Shown: positions 40,279-49,111, counted from the first letter of the stretch. The stretch: 49,536 nt of DNA from an uncultured Alistipes sp. (GCA_949840605.1 CATKXN010000005.1:1-49536), one strand, 5' to 3'. Numbers and translations are program-made. Notes: generated by a model not told the origin, from the sequence alone.

Positions 40279-41241
40279 TTAAAATGCACTTGCTTTGAGT
40301 CGCAGGCCCTCTTTCTCGTCGAGCCCGAACATCAGGTTCATATTCTGCACGGCCTGCCCCGAGGCGCCTTTCAGCAGGTTGTCGATCGCCGAGACGACGT
40401 GCACCTTGCCGTCGTAGACGGCCGTGTGCAGCAGCGCCTTGTTGGTGTTCACCACCTGCTTCAGGTCCACGCCGCGTTCCGTGACGCGGGTGAACGCCGC
40501 CGGGGCATAAAAATCGCCGTAGAGCTTCCGGACGGCCTCGCCGTCGAGCGGACACGCCGTGTAGACGCTCGCCAGAATGCCCCGCGTGAAGTCCCCGCGC
40601 ATCGGCACGAAGTTCACCGCGCGGTCGAACGACGGTTCCAGCAGCCGCAGGTTGCGCCCGATCTCGATCAGGTGCTGGTGCGTGAAGGCCTTGTAGACCG
40701 AGACGTTCGACGCCCGCCAGCTGAAATGGGTCGTGGACGAGGGCTTTACGCCCGCGCCCGTCGATCCGGTGACCGCCGTCAAGTGCACTTCGTCCTGCTG
40801 CAGCCCCGCCGCGGCCAGCGGCAGCAGCGCCAGCTGGATCGCCGTGGCGAAACAGCCCGGGTTGGCCACGCGCTCCGCCCGGCGGATGCGCTCGCGGTTC
40901 AGCTCCGGAAGGCCGTAGACGAATCCTTCCGATTCGTCACGGAAATCCTGCGCCAGGTCGATGATCTTCACGCCTGCGGGAATCGTGTTCTCCGCCATCC
41001 ATACCTTGCTCTGCCCGTGCGCCGAGCAGAGGAACACGACATCGGCCGACGCGAGGTCGTACGCTGCGCTGAACCGCATGTCGGTGTCGCCCTCCAGTCC
41101 TCCGTGTACGTCCGCGAGGCGGTTGCCCGCGTTCGACGTGCTGTGGACGAAGACGATCTCCGCCTGCGGATGGTTCGCCAGCAGGCGGATCAGTTCGCCG
41201 GCGGTGTATCCGGCGCCCCCGATGATGCCGACGCGGATCAT
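40279..41241 (-). CDS. argC: N-acetyl-gamma-glutamyl-phosphate reductase
   Basis: NADPH-dependent reduction of N-acylglutamyl phosphate to the semialdehyde. The 320-residue protein has the N-terminal nucleotide-binding VGIIGGAGYTAGELIRLL, the catalytic Cys in RVANPGCFATAIQLALLPL and the downstream GSTGAGVKPSSTTHFSWRA, with HQHLIEIGRN supplying the conserved His. Length is typical for the shorter ArgC type. It overlaps argG by 4 bases. Confidence 0.95.
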   Translation of the reverse strand: MIRVGIIGGAGYTAGELIRLLANHPQAEIVFVHSTSNAGNRLADVHGGLEGDTDMRFSAAYDLASADVVFLCSAHGQSKVWMAENTIPAGVKIIDLAQDFRDESEGFVYGLPELNRERIRRAERVANPGCFATAIQLALLPLAAAGLQQDEVHLTAVTGSTGAGVKPSSTTHFSWRASNVSVYKAFTHQHLIEIGRNLRLLEPSFDRAVNFVPMRGDFTRGILASVYTACPLDGEAVRKLYGDFYAPAAFTRVTERGVDLKQVVNTNKALLHTAVYDGKVHVVSAIDNLLKGASGQAVQNMNLMFGLDEKEGLRLKASAF

Positions 41242-42440
41242 TTCCCGTTGCGTTTCTGGACGTTATAGAAGATTTTGATCTGGTTGCCGAGAATCTTCGT
41301 GAATCCTTTCACGTCGTCGGCCGTCCACGCCTTGTTGGCCTCGCCGTATTCGCCGAAATCGGTCTTCATCAGGTCGAACGTCGAGTCGACGCCCACCAGC
41401 GTGTAGTTGCGCGGACGCAGGATCAGCTCCACGGTGCCCGTCACGTTGCGCTGCGACGAAACGAGCATCGCCTCGATGTCGCGCATCACGGGTTCGAGGT
41501 ACTGTGCTTCGTGGAGGAACATGCCGTACCACGTCGCCACCTGCTCTTTCCAGTAGATCTGCCACTTGGTCAGCGTGTGCTTCTCGAGCATCTTGTGCGC
41601 GGCGATGATGAGCATCGGCGCCGCGGCCTCGAAGCCCACGCGGCCCTTGATGCCGATGATCGTGTCGCCGATGTGCATGTCGCGGCCGATGCCGAATTTC
41701 GAACCGATGGCCTCCACGGCGCGGATGGCCTCGACCTTGTCCGTGTAGGCCGTGCCGTTGACCGCCGCCAGCTCGCCCTGCTCGAAGGTGAGCTTGAGGC
41801 GCTCTTCGCCCTCGGCCGTGATCTGGCTGGGATAAGCCTCCTCGGGAAGCGTCTGCTCCGAGTGGAGAGTCTCCTTGCCGCCGATCGAGGTGCCCCACAG
41901 GCCCTTGTTGATCGAGTACTCCATCTTCTTGTAGTCGGCCGTGATGCCGTGCTTGCGCAGGTAGTCGATTTCGTATTCGCGCGTCAGGGTCATGTCGCGC
42001 GTCGGGGTGATGATCTCGATCTCGGGGGCCAGGATCTGGAACGTCAGGTCGAAACGCACCTGGTCGTTGCCGGCGCCCGTCGAGCCGTGCGCTACGGCGT
42101 CGGCGCCGATCCGCTTGGCGTATTCGATGATGGCGATGGCCTGGAAGATACGCTCCGAGCTGACCGAAATGGGGTAGGTTCCGTTGCGCAGGATGTTGCC
42201 GAAGACCATGTAGCGGATGCTCTTCTCGTAGTACTCCTGTTCGATGTCGAGCGTGGCGTGGGCCACGGCGCCGAGCTCCACGGCGCGCTGTTCGATTTTC
42301 TCGAGTTCGGGCTTCGAGAATCCGCCCGTGTTGGCGATCGCCGTGTAGACGTCGTATCCTTTCTCTTCGGAGAGGTATTTTACGCAAAACGAGGTGTCCA
42401 GACCGCCGCTGAACGCCAGAACCACTTTCTTCTTTTCCAT
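41238..42440 (-). CDS. argG: Argininosuccinate synthase
   Basis: ATP-dependent condensation of citrulline with aspartate. The 400-residue protein has the PP-loop VVLAFSGGLDTSFCVKYL, followed by DAVAHGSTGAGNDQVRFDLT, TREYEIDYLRKHGI and the C-terminal RNYTLVGVDSTFDLMKTDFG. In this order, citrulline comes from deacylation of N-acylcitrulline by the argE product. It starts 16 bases after the GNAT gene and overlaps argC by 4 bases, so it is in the same transcript. Confidence 0.96.
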   Translation of the reverse strand: MEKKKVVLAFSGGLDTSFCVKYLSEEKGYDVYTAIANTGGFSKPELEKIEQRAVELGAVAHATLDIEQEYYEKSIRYMVFGNILRNGTYPISVSSERIFQAIAIIEYAKRIGADAVAHGSTGAGNDQVRFDLTFQILAPEIEIITPTRDMTLTREYEIDYLRKHGITADYKKMEYSINKGLWGTSIGGKETLHSEQTLPEEAYPSQITAEGEERLKLTFEQGELAAVNGTAYTDKVEAIRAVEAIGSKFGIGRDMHIGDTIIGIKGRVGFEAAAPMLIIAAHKMLEKHTLTKWQIYWKEQVATWYGMFLHEAQYLEPVMRDIEAMLVSSQRNVTGTVELILRPRNYTLVGVDSTFDLMKTDFGEYGEANKAWTADDVKGFTKILGNQIKIFYNVQKRNGK

Positions 42441-42456
42441 TTTATTTCGGTTTTTA

Positions 42457-43077
42457 CTATTTCAGGTGAAACAACTTCTTTACTTTGTTCCTCAGGAACA
42501 TCCGGTAGGGCGCCAGGCGCGACTGCTTCGCGGGCGGCTCCTTGGCCGGGTCGTAGAGCATCCCCGTACAGAGACACATGCGGCGGTTGTTGCGCTGCAG
42601 GATGTCGTAGTTGCAGCAGCCTTCGCAGCCGCGCCAGAACTCCTCGTCCTCGGTGAGTTCCGAGAAGGTCACGGGGACGTAGCCCATCCGCGAATTGAGC
42701 TTCATGACGGGCAGCGACGTGGTGATACTGAATAACTTGGCAAACGGGAATCGTCGTCGGGCAAGCTCGAACGTTCGTCGTTTGATCTGTTCCGCGAGTC
42801 CCATGTGCCGGTACTCCGGATCGACGATCAGTCCCGAGGTGGCGACGAAGTCGCCGTGACCCCAGCACTCGATGTAGCTGAACCCGACCAGTTTTTCACC
42901 GTCCAGCGCCACGACGGCCTTGCCACCGGTCATTTTTGCGGCGATGTACTCGGGCGAACGCTTGGCGATGCCCGTACCCCGCTGCAGGGCCGACTCATAG
43001 ATCAGATCGCAGATACGCGGTGCGTAGTGTGCGTGTGACGAGTCGGCGAATACGACGCTGATTGTGTTGTTATTCAT
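42457..43077 (-). CDS. GNAT-family N-acyltransferase, candidate N-acylglutamate synthase
   Basis: A 206-residue GNAT protein. The acetyl-CoA-binding motif A is GLIVDPEYRHMGLAEQIKRR, with a preceding strand VALDGEKLVGFSYIEC. A Cys-rich stretch follows (WRGCEGCCNYDILQRNNRRM, then CLCTG) that could bind metal. As the first gene of a complete arginine block that otherwise lacks ArgA/ArgJ, it is the best candidate to acylate glutamate and start the pathway. That role is inferred from position. It begins 33 bases after the (p)ppGpp synthetase gene with no obvious promoter box, so read-through is possible. Confidence 0.8.
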   Translation of the reverse strand: MNNNTISVVFADSSHAHYAPRICDLIYESALQRGTGIAKRSPEYIAAKMTGGKAVVALDGEKLVGFSYIECWGHGDFVATSGLIVDPEYRHMGLAEQIKRRTFELARRRFPFAKLFSITTSLPVMKLNSRMGYVPVTFSELTEDEEFWRGCEGCCNYDILQRNNRRMCLCTGMLYDPAKEPPAKQSRLAPYRMFLRNKVKKLFHLK

Positions 43078-43110
43078 TTATCGTTTATGTGGGTAAAAGT
43101 TGTTTTCGGA

Positions 43111-45312
43111 TTAGTTGATGCGGTAGGCCCGCTGCACGCCCTTGATACGCATGATCTGATGGATCAGCGTATCCACGACGGCTGCGCCGGGCACCTCGAC
43201 CGCGACAGTTCCCGCCAGACAGCCGTTGCCGGCAGGGGCGAAGTTCATCGAGCGGATGCCCAGTTTGAGGTCGCGGACGATGACCTCGGTGATGTGGTTG
43301 GCCATGCCCGTCGTATCCGCCGCCACGATGCGGATCGTCACGCGGAAAGCCCCCTCGGCGTTCTGACGCCAGCGGGCGTCGATCACCCGATAGGGATAGT
43401 TCTCGCGCATGCGCTTGGCGTTGGGGCAGTCGCAGCGGTGGATCGTGATGCCCGAATTGATCGTCACGAACCCGAACACGTCGTCGCCCTTGATCGGGTT
43501 GCAGCACTTGGCCAGCTTGTATTGAATTTTCGAAATGTCGTCGTCGATCACCAGCGCGTCCTGCGGCGCGGCGCTCTCCCGTGCGCTGTGCTGCGCGGCC
43601 TTCTGGCGTTCGATTTCGGCGGCCGCTGCGCGGCGCTCCTCCGCGGCCTCTCCCGAGAGGTGGCGGGCCAGAATCTCCTTGATCGACCCGAAGTCGAGCT
43701 TCTGGGTGGCGATCAGGGCGTAGACCTCCGTTCCGAGGCGCAGTTTGAAGTATTTGGCCAGGTAGGCCACCGCCTCGTCGATCGTGATGGCGAATTTCCA
43801 GTTCTTGAGCTTGCGTTCCAGCTCTTCGCGCCCCATGCGCGTATGTTTGGCCTGCTCCTCGCGTAGGAAGGATTTGATCTTGTTGCGGGCTTTCGACGTG
43901 ACGACGAAGGTCAGCCAGTCCGATTTCGGGGTCTGGTTTTTCTGGGTGAGGATCTCGACGATGTCGCCATTGCGGAGCGTTTCGCGGATCGGCACCGAAC
44001 GGTTGTTGACCTTGCCGCCCACGCATGTCGAGCCCAGCGAGGTGTGGATGTCGAACGCGAAATCCAGCAGCGTGGCCCCTTCGGGGAGTTTTCGCAGGTC
44101 GCCGTTGGGCGTGAAGACGAAGATCTCGCCCGAGGCGGGCTTGGCGTCGAAACGCTGCGCCAGCGCGTGCGTCGTGTCCTCCATCAGTTCGCGCAGGTGC
44201 CCCAGCCACATCTCGCTGGTCTGCGCCCCCTGGTTGACCCCCTTGTAGCGCCAGTGCGCAGCGATGCCGCGCTCGGCCACGGCGTCCATGCGTTCGGTGC
44301 GGATCTGCACCTCGACCCAGCGTCCTTCGGCCGACACGGTGGTGTGCAGCGACTCGTAGCCGTTCGACTTGGGGATCGAGATCCAGTCGCGCATGCGGTT
44401 GGGGTTGGGGGTGTAGAAGTCCGTCACCACCGAGTAGGCCGTCCAGCACAGCTGTTTTTCGGCCTCCTTCTCGCAGTCGATGATGATGCGGATGGCGAAG
44501 ATGTCGTAGACGCCCTCGAACGGGACGTGCTGCTTGTGCATCTTGGTCCAGATCGAGAAGATCGACTTGGTGCGGCTCTTGACGTGGTATTTGATGCCGA
44601 GCCGGTGCAGCCGCTGTTCGATGGGTACGAGGAAGCGGGCGATGAACGCGCGGCGCTCCTCGGCGCTCTCTTCGAGCTTCGTCACGATGTGCTCGTAATC
44701 CTTCGGTTCGAGGTATTTCAGGGCGATGTCCTCCAGTTCGCTCTTGATCGAGTAGAGGCCCAGCTTGTGGGCGATCTGGGCGTAGAGGTTCATCGACTCC
44801 CAGCTCTTCTTGCGCCATTTCTCGCGCGGGAACATCTCCAGCGAACGCATCACCTCGAGGCGGTCGGCCAGCTTGATGAGGATCACGCGCGGGTCCTCGG
44901 AGTAGCTGACGATCAGGTCGCGGAAATTGTCGGCCTGCTCCTTGGCCACTTTGAGTTTCAGCTCCGAGATGTTGGCCAGCCCGAGGGTGATGCCCACGAC
45001 CTGATCGCCGAAGCGTTGGCGGATGTCGGCGCTCAGGGCGAGGAACTCTTCGGCAGGGAGCTGCTTGTGGGCCAGGCGCAAGACGTCGTGCAGGATGGAC
45101 GCCACGGAGGAGTTGCGGCCGAGGCCCACCTCCGAAATCACGATCGAAGCCACCGCGGCGGCATGGTCCAAGAGGGGCGAGCCGTCGTAGCGCACCAGTC
45201 CGGCGAGCTTCGCGCCGGCATACTCCAGCGCTTCGTCGACGAGGCGCCGGGTCTGCTCCGAGAAGTTCGCGCTCACGAGCGTGCGGAGGTTTTCGTAACG
45301 TGAAAGGTCCAT
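43111..45312 (-). CDS. rel: Bifunctional-length Rel/SpoT protein, (p)ppGpp synthetase with degenerate hydrolase motif
   Basis: A 733-residue long RSH protein. The HD region has LLDHAAAVASIV and SILHDVLRLA. His75-Asp76 are present, but the following HDxxED acidic pair is Arg79-Leu80. In LADRLEVMRSL, Asp150 is kept while the usual Asn is Val154. The synthetase region looks active: KYHVKSRTKSIFSIWTKM (241-258), GVYDIFAIRIIID, SNGYESLHTTV and EVQIRTERMDAVAERGIAAH. A TGS domain (about 395-456) and C-terminal ACT domain (about 655-733) follow. It therefore resembles a RelA-type synthetase. It has its own promoter. Confidence 0.93.
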   Translation of the reverse strand: MDLSRYENLRTLVSANFSEQTRRLVDEALEYAGAKLAGLVRYDGSPLLDHAAAVASIVISEVGLGRNSSVASILHDVLRLAHKQLPAEEFLALSADIRQRFGDQVVGITLGLANISELKLKVAKEQADNFRDLIVSYSEDPRVILIKLADRLEVMRSLEMFPREKWRKKSWESMNLYAQIAHKLGLYSIKSELEDIALKYLEPKDYEHIVTKLEESAEERRAFIARFLVPIEQRLHRLGIKYHVKSRTKSIFSIWTKMHKQHVPFEGVYDIFAIRIIIDCEKEAEKQLCWTAYSVVTDFYTPNPNRMRDWISIPKSNGYESLHTTVSAEGRWVEVQIRTERMDAVAERGIAAHWRYKGVNQGAQTSEMWLGHLRELMEDTTHALAQRFDAKPASGEIFVFTPNGDLRKLPEGATLLDFAFDIHTSLGSTCVGGKVNNRSVPIRETLRNGDIVEILTQKNQTPKSDWLTFVVTSKARNKIKSFLREEQAKHTRMGREELERKLKNWKFAITIDEAVAYLAKYFKLRLGTEVYALIATQKLDFGSIKEILARHLSGEAAEERRAAAAEIERQKAAQHSARESAAPQDALVIDDDISKIQYKLAKCCNPIKGDDVFGFVTINSGITIHRCDCPNAKRMRENYPYRVIDARWRQNAEGAFRVTIRIVAADTTGMANHITEVIVRDLKLGIRSMNFAPAGNGCLAGTVAVEVPGAAVVDTLIHQIMRIKGVQRAYRIN

Positions 45313-45339
45313 TTTTACCTAACCAAAAGCCTATGCTCG

Positions 45340-45372
45340 CAAAGATATGAAAATTTTTCATAAATTTGGCAA
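45340..45372 (-). promoter_or_regulatory. Promoter of the rel gene
   Basis: TATCTTTG on the minus strand (45340-45347) with TTG (45370-45372) upstream, 22-base spacer. The predicted leader is about 24 bases. Confidence 0.6.
45361..45368 (+). promoter_or_regulatory. -7 box of the hemolysin III gene
   Basis: TAAATTTG fits TAnnTTTG, 25 bases before the ATG at 45394, within the spacer of the divergent rel promoter. No clear -33 element. Confidence 0.4.
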
Positions 45373-45393
45373 GTAGAAACGAACAGTTGCGTT

Positions 45394-46050
45394 ATGACGA
45401 AGAAAAAGGAGGTTTACGTGCCGACCGTCGGCGAGGAGGTCGCCAATGCCGTGTCCCACGGCGTGATGTCGCTGCTGGCGCTCGCGGCCCTTCCCTTTGC
45501 CGCCGTATGGGCCTATGTGCACGATCCCGACAGGGTGCTGGCGTCGGCGTCGGTGTCGGTTTTCGTGATCTCGATCTTTCTGATGTTCCTCGCCTCGACG
45601 CTCTACCACTCGATGAATCCGCAGTCGAAGCACAAGGACGTGTTCCACATCCTCGATCACATCTTCATCTACGTCGCCATCGCGGGCAGCTACACGCCCG
45701 TCGCGCTGGTGGTCATCGGCGGCTGGCAGGGGGTCTTCATCACCGTCCTCCAATGGGTGGCGGTCCTTTTCGGCATCTTCTACAAATCGCTCTCCCGCAA
45801 GTCGATACCGGCCGTCAGTCTGACCATCTATCTGGTCATGGGCTGGACGATCGTCTTCTTCCTGCCGATGTTCGTGCGCCGGGCCTCGGCGCCGCTGCTG
45901 GCGCTGATCGCGCTGGGCGGACTGCTCTACACCCTCGGGGCCTGGTTCTACGCCAGGAAGGGATTCCGCTACCACCACATGGTCTGGCATCTGCTCATCA
46001 ACCTCGCGGTCGCGGCGCATTTCGTCGGGATCGTCTTTTACCTCTGCTGA
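45394..46050 (+). CDS. Hemolysin III / PAQR family membrane protein
   Basis: A 218-residue membrane protein with about seven hydrophobic segments. The three conserved family motifs are present: LASTLYHSMNP, HILDHIFIYVAIAGSYTPVA and HHMVWHLLINLAVAAHF, whose Ser, Asp and His residues form the zinc site in PAQR proteins. Bacterial members were named for hemolysis when overexpressed, but the family more likely acts in lipid or membrane homeostasis, with ceramidase-like chemistry. It is followed after one base by the PHP gene, so the two form an operon. Confidence 0.88.
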   Translation: MTKKKEVYVPTVGEEVANAVSHGVMSLLALAALPFAAVWAYVHDPDRVLASASVSVFVISIFLMFLASTLYHSMNPQSKHKDVFHILDHIFIYVAIAGSYTPVALVVIGGWQGVFITVLQWVAVLFGIFYKSLSRKSIPAVSLTIYLVMGWTIVFFLPMFVRRASAPLLALIALGGLLYTLGAWFYARKGFRYHHMVWHLLINLAVAAHFVGIVFYLC

Positions 46051-46051
46051 T

Positions 46052-46954
46052 ATGGCCGCTTTCGACCTGCATATCCATTCCGAATACAGCAGCGACGGGG
46101 AATTTTCCGTCGCCGACATCGTCGGCAAGTGCCTCGGGGCGCGGCTGGAGCTCTTTTCCCTGACGGACCACAATTCTGTGCGGGGCGTCGGCGAGGCCGC
46201 CCGGCTGGCCCGTGAACGCGGCGTCGGATTCGTTCCGGGCATCGAGATCGACTGCAGCTACCGGGGGACGGACCTTCACCTGCTGGGATACGGCATCGAC
46301 TGGCGGTCGGCGGATTTCGCGCGTTTGGAAGAGGAGGTCGCCGCCAAGGTCATGGCGTCGTTCGGCGGCATGGTCGATAACCTGCTGAAACTGGGTTTTT
46401 CCGTGGATGCCGAGGCGGTGCTGGAGGCCGCAGGCGGGGGACTGCCGACGGGCGAACTGATCGCCGAGGTGATGCTCTCCGACGCGAAATACCATACGCC
46501 CCCGCTGCGGCCCTATAGGAAGGGCGGCGCACGGAGCGACATGCCGTACATCAACTTTTATCTCGATTATTTCGCGCAGGGACGTCCGGCGTTCGTGCCC
46601 GTGGAGTATATGGATTTCCGCCGGGCCGTCGAACTGGTCCGCGACAACGGCGGCGTGCCGGTCGTGGCGCATCCGGGGCTGAATTTCCGGGGCCGCGAGG
46701 AGGTCGCCGAACAGTTGTTGGACCGCGGGGCCGCGGGACTGGAGGTCTTCAACAACTACCACACCCCCGAACAGGCCGTCTATTTCGCCTCGCTGGTCCA
46801 GTCCGAAGGGGCTCTGATGACCTGCGGCAGCGATTTCCACGGCAAGAACAAACCCCGCATCGCCGTCGGGCGCTTCCCGTCGGACAGCCGCTTCGACGGC
46901 CGCCTGTCAGACTTTGTAAACCACGTAGATGTGATCCGAGGGCAGGGCGTATAG
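46052..46954 (+). CDS. PHP-domain phosphoesterase (RNase AM / nucleoside bisphosphate phosphatase-like)
   Basis: A 300-residue PHP protein. Metal-binding motifs: FDLHIHSEYSSDGEF, SLTDHNSVRGVGEA, GFVPGIEIDC, PVVAHPGLN and CGSDFHGKNKP. The family removes 3'-phosphates from nucleoside 3',5'-bisphosphates and acts as a 5'-3' exoribonuclease on short RNA. The stretch CKCLGARLELFSLTDHN-like organisation and the full length agree with that group. It starts one base after hemolysin III. Its last 48 bases run antisense through the end of the convergent methyltransferase gene. Confidence 0.86.
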   Translation: MAAFDLHIHSEYSSDGEFSVADIVGKCLGARLELFSLTDHNSVRGVGEAARLARERGVGFVPGIEIDCSYRGTDLHLLGYGIDWRSADFARLEEEVAAKVMASFGGMVDNLLKLGFSVDAEAVLEAAGGGLPTGELIAEVMLSDAKYHTPPLRPYRKGGARSDMPYINFYLDYFAQGRPAFVPVEYMDFRRAVELVRDNGGVPVVAHPGLNFRGREEVAEQLLDRGAAGLEVFNNYHTPEQAVYFASLVQSEGALMTCGSDFHGKNKPRIAVGRFPSDSRFDGRLSDFVNHVDVIRGQGV

Positions 46955-47680
46955 TCTGCGCTCGGCGTCGGTGAAGGTCGCGGCGTAGTCGATGTCCGCG
47001 GCCTCGAAACCCGCTTCGCGAAGGCGGTCGGCATAGTCGGCGCCGTAGATGCGCCGGTGGTCGTACTGCCCGAAGATGCGCGTGCGTTCGTCGGGATCGG
47101 TGATCGAATCGTCCTCGTAGGTCTGTTCGTAATCCGGGTCCACGGGCGAGAGGACGACGCCCCAGCCGCCGGGTTTGAGTATGCGGTGCAGTTCGCGCAG
47201 CGCCTTCCGGTCGTCGGCGACGTGTTCCAGAATGTGGTTGCAGATCACCACGTCCACCGAACCGTCGGCCAGCGGAATCTGCTGCACATCGAAATGGAGG
47301 TCCGCCAGCGGACTTTCGAGGTCGGCTGTGACGTACTGTCCCGGGTGCGTCTTGAAATGCGGCTTGAGGTGGCGCATGATGCAGACTTCGGGGGCGATGT
47401 GCAGCGTGCGCGGGAAGGAGGTCAGGAGGTCGGTCTCGCGCGTGAGGTAGAGCCACAGCAGGCGGTGGCGCTCCAGCGACAGACATTTGGGGCACAGCGC
47501 GTTGCCCCGCGGCTGCACATAACCGTAGGGCATGAATTTCCGGTATTTCGCGCCGCACACGGGGCATTCGGCCCCGCGGCCCTTGTAGAGGAGCCCCGCC
47601 GCGGGCACGGCCCAGCCGGCGATGCGCTGCAGTACGGGGCGCGGAATGTGGTTCAGCGACCAGCGGATCAGTTTTTTCAT
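46907..47680 (-). CDS. Class I SAM-dependent methyltransferase with zinc-finger-like N-terminus
   Basis: A 257-residue protein. The N-terminal half has two CxxC pairs, AECPVCGAKYRKF and ALCPKCLSLERHR, which likely bind zinc. The SAM domain has TADLESPLADLHFDVQQIPL, VDVVICNHILEHVADDRKAL and ELHRILKPGGWGVVLSP. Similar proteins in Bacteroidetes are annotated only as methyltransferases; the substrate is unknown, though the LERHRLLWLYL segment is typical of sugar or glycan-linked members. It begins one base after xseB, so it is in the xseAB transcript, and it overlaps the PHP gene end-to-end. Confidence 0.82.
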   Translation of the reverse strand: MKKLIRWSLNHIPRPVLQRIAGWAVPAAGLLYKGRGAECPVCGAKYRKFMPYGYVQPRGNALCPKCLSLERHRLLWLYLTRETDLLTSFPRTLHIAPEVCIMRHLKPHFKTHPGQYVTADLESPLADLHFDVQQIPLADGSVDVVICNHILEHVADDRKALRELHRILKPGGWGVVLSPVDPDYEQTYEDDSITDPDERTRIFGQYDHRRIYGADYADRLREAGFEAADIDYAATFTDAERRLYALPSDHIYVVYKV

Positions 47681-47681
47681 C

Positions 47682-47870
47682 CTATTCCAGCACTTTGTTG
47701 ACGTCGGCTTCGGCCTTGCGCAGCCGCGCCTTGCACGAGGCGATCAGCTCCGTGGCGCGTTTCACCTCGGCCGCGAGGCTGTCCACGTCCATCTCCTCGC
47801 TGCGCAGGCGTCCGAGAATCTTTTCGATCTCGGCCATCGCCTCGGCATAGGTCAGCTCTTTTTTTGCCAT
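47682..47870 (-). CDS. xseB: Exodeoxyribonuclease VII small subunit
   Basis: A 62-residue protein. LTYAEAMAEIEKILGRLRSE, then EMDVDSLAAEVKRATELIAS, is the XseB helical hairpin that packs on the large subunit. Length is typical. ATG 47870 overlaps the end of xseA by 19 bases, as in many genomes. A longer antisense-like frame over the region is not the gene. Confidence 0.94.
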   Translation of the reverse strand: MAKKELTYAEAMAEIEKILGRLRSEEMDVDSLAAEVKRATELIASCKARLRKAEADVNKVLE

Positions 47871-49111
47871 ATCTGTTCGGTATTTACGGTTGCATTTATC
47901 TTGCCGTCGGCGACCTCGACCTCGATGGGTTCGCCCGCCGCGACCGCCCGGACCGAGGTTACGGCCCTGCCGCCGCTCCGCACTACGGCGAATCCCAGCC
48001 GGAGGATGCGTTCGGGCGAACGTCCGGCGATCAGTTCCGCGGCGTTTTCCAGCCGCATCGTCTGCCGCGCGAGGTAGTCCCGCGCCGATTCGGGAAACAC
48101 TCCGGCGAGGTGTTCCAGCCGCAGCGAATGCCGCGTGAGGAGTTCGCCGCTCAGCCGCCGCAGTTCGCCCGAAAGGCGTTCGAGACGCACCTCCGAGGCG
48201 TGCATCGCCACGGCCGTCGTGTCGCGGAGCTGCAGGGCGGCGCTGTCGAGCCATCCGTCGATTCCGGCCATCCGTTCGACGAGCCATCCGGCCACCGCCG
48301 TCGGGGTTTTGAGCGCCGTGTGGGCCACCATGTCGGCGACGCTGGTGTCCTTGTCGTGCCCGATGCCCGTCAGGACCGGCAGCGGGAACTGCGCCACGTG
48401 GGCGCAGAGGCGGTAGGCGTTGAAGCAGTTGAGGTCGCTCCGCGACCCGCCGCCGCGGATCAGCACCACGGCGTCGTAATCCTCGGAACGGTCGGCTACG
48501 GCGCACAGGGCTGTCACGATCGACTCCTCGGCCGCTTCGCCCTGCATGAAGGCGTCGAACAGCGTGAGGCGGAACCGGTAGGGGCTTTTGTCCAGCTCCT
48601 TGCAGAAGTCCTGGTAGCCTGCGGCGTTGACGCTCGACACGATGGCGATGCGCTGCACGACGGCCGGCACCGGCACCTCGCGGTTCATCTCCCAGACCCC
48701 GTCCTGCTGCAGCTGCGCGATGGTCTGCTGGCGCTGCCGTTCCATGTCGCCCAGCGTGTACGAAGGGTCGATGTCGGTGATCTGCAGCGAGAAGCCGTAA
48801 AGCTCGTGGTAGGAGACCAGCACCTTGGCCAGTATTTTGATGCCCGCCGCGAGCCGTTGGCCCGTCTCGGCTTCAAAGTAACCCGCGATGCGCGGGTAGT
48901 GCGACCTCCACACGACGGCCCGGGCCTGCGCCGTCGGCACGCCGTTGTCGCCGCCCTTCTCGACCAGTTCGAGGTAGCAGTGGCCCGAGTAGTTGACCTT
49001 GATCTCCGAAATCTCGGCGCTCACCCATACGGGCAGGGCGAACTGCCCTTCGAGCGCCGATTTTACGCGGCGTTGCAGCTCGCGCAGGGTGATATGTTGA
49101 GTTTCAGCCAT
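47852..49111 (-). CDS. xseA: Exodeoxyribonuclease VII large subunit
   Basis: A 419-residue nuclease subunit that degrades single-stranded DNA with XseB. The N-terminal OB-fold has FALPVWVSAEISEIKVNYSG and HCYLELVEKG; the catalytic domain has RIAIVSSVNAAGYQDFCKEL, VLIRGGGSRSDLNCFN (conserved GGGS) and LTGIGHDKDTSVADMVAH, followed by a long helical region and the C-terminal segment VRSGGRAVTSVRAVAAGEPI. ATG 49111 shares one base with the menA stop. Confidence 0.94.
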   Translation of the reverse strand: MAETQHITLRELQRRVKSALEGQFALPVWVSAEISEIKVNYSGHCYLELVEKGGDNGVPTAQARAVVWRSHYPRIAGYFEAETGQRLAAGIKILAKVLVSYHELYGFSLQITDIDPSYTLGDMERQRQQTIAQLQQDGVWEMNREVPVPAVVQRIAIVSSVNAAGYQDFCKELDKSPYRFRLTLFDAFMQGEAAEESIVTALCAVADRSEDYDAVVLIRGGGSRSDLNCFNAYRLCAHVAQFPLPVLTGIGHDKDTSVADMVAHTALKTPTAVAGWLVERMAGIDGWLDSAALQLRDTTAVAMHASEVRLERLSGELRRLSGELLTRHSLRLEHLAGVFPESARDYLARQTMRLENAAELIAGRSPERILRLGFAVVRSGGRAVTSVRAVAAGEPIEVEVADGKINATVNTEQIWQKKS

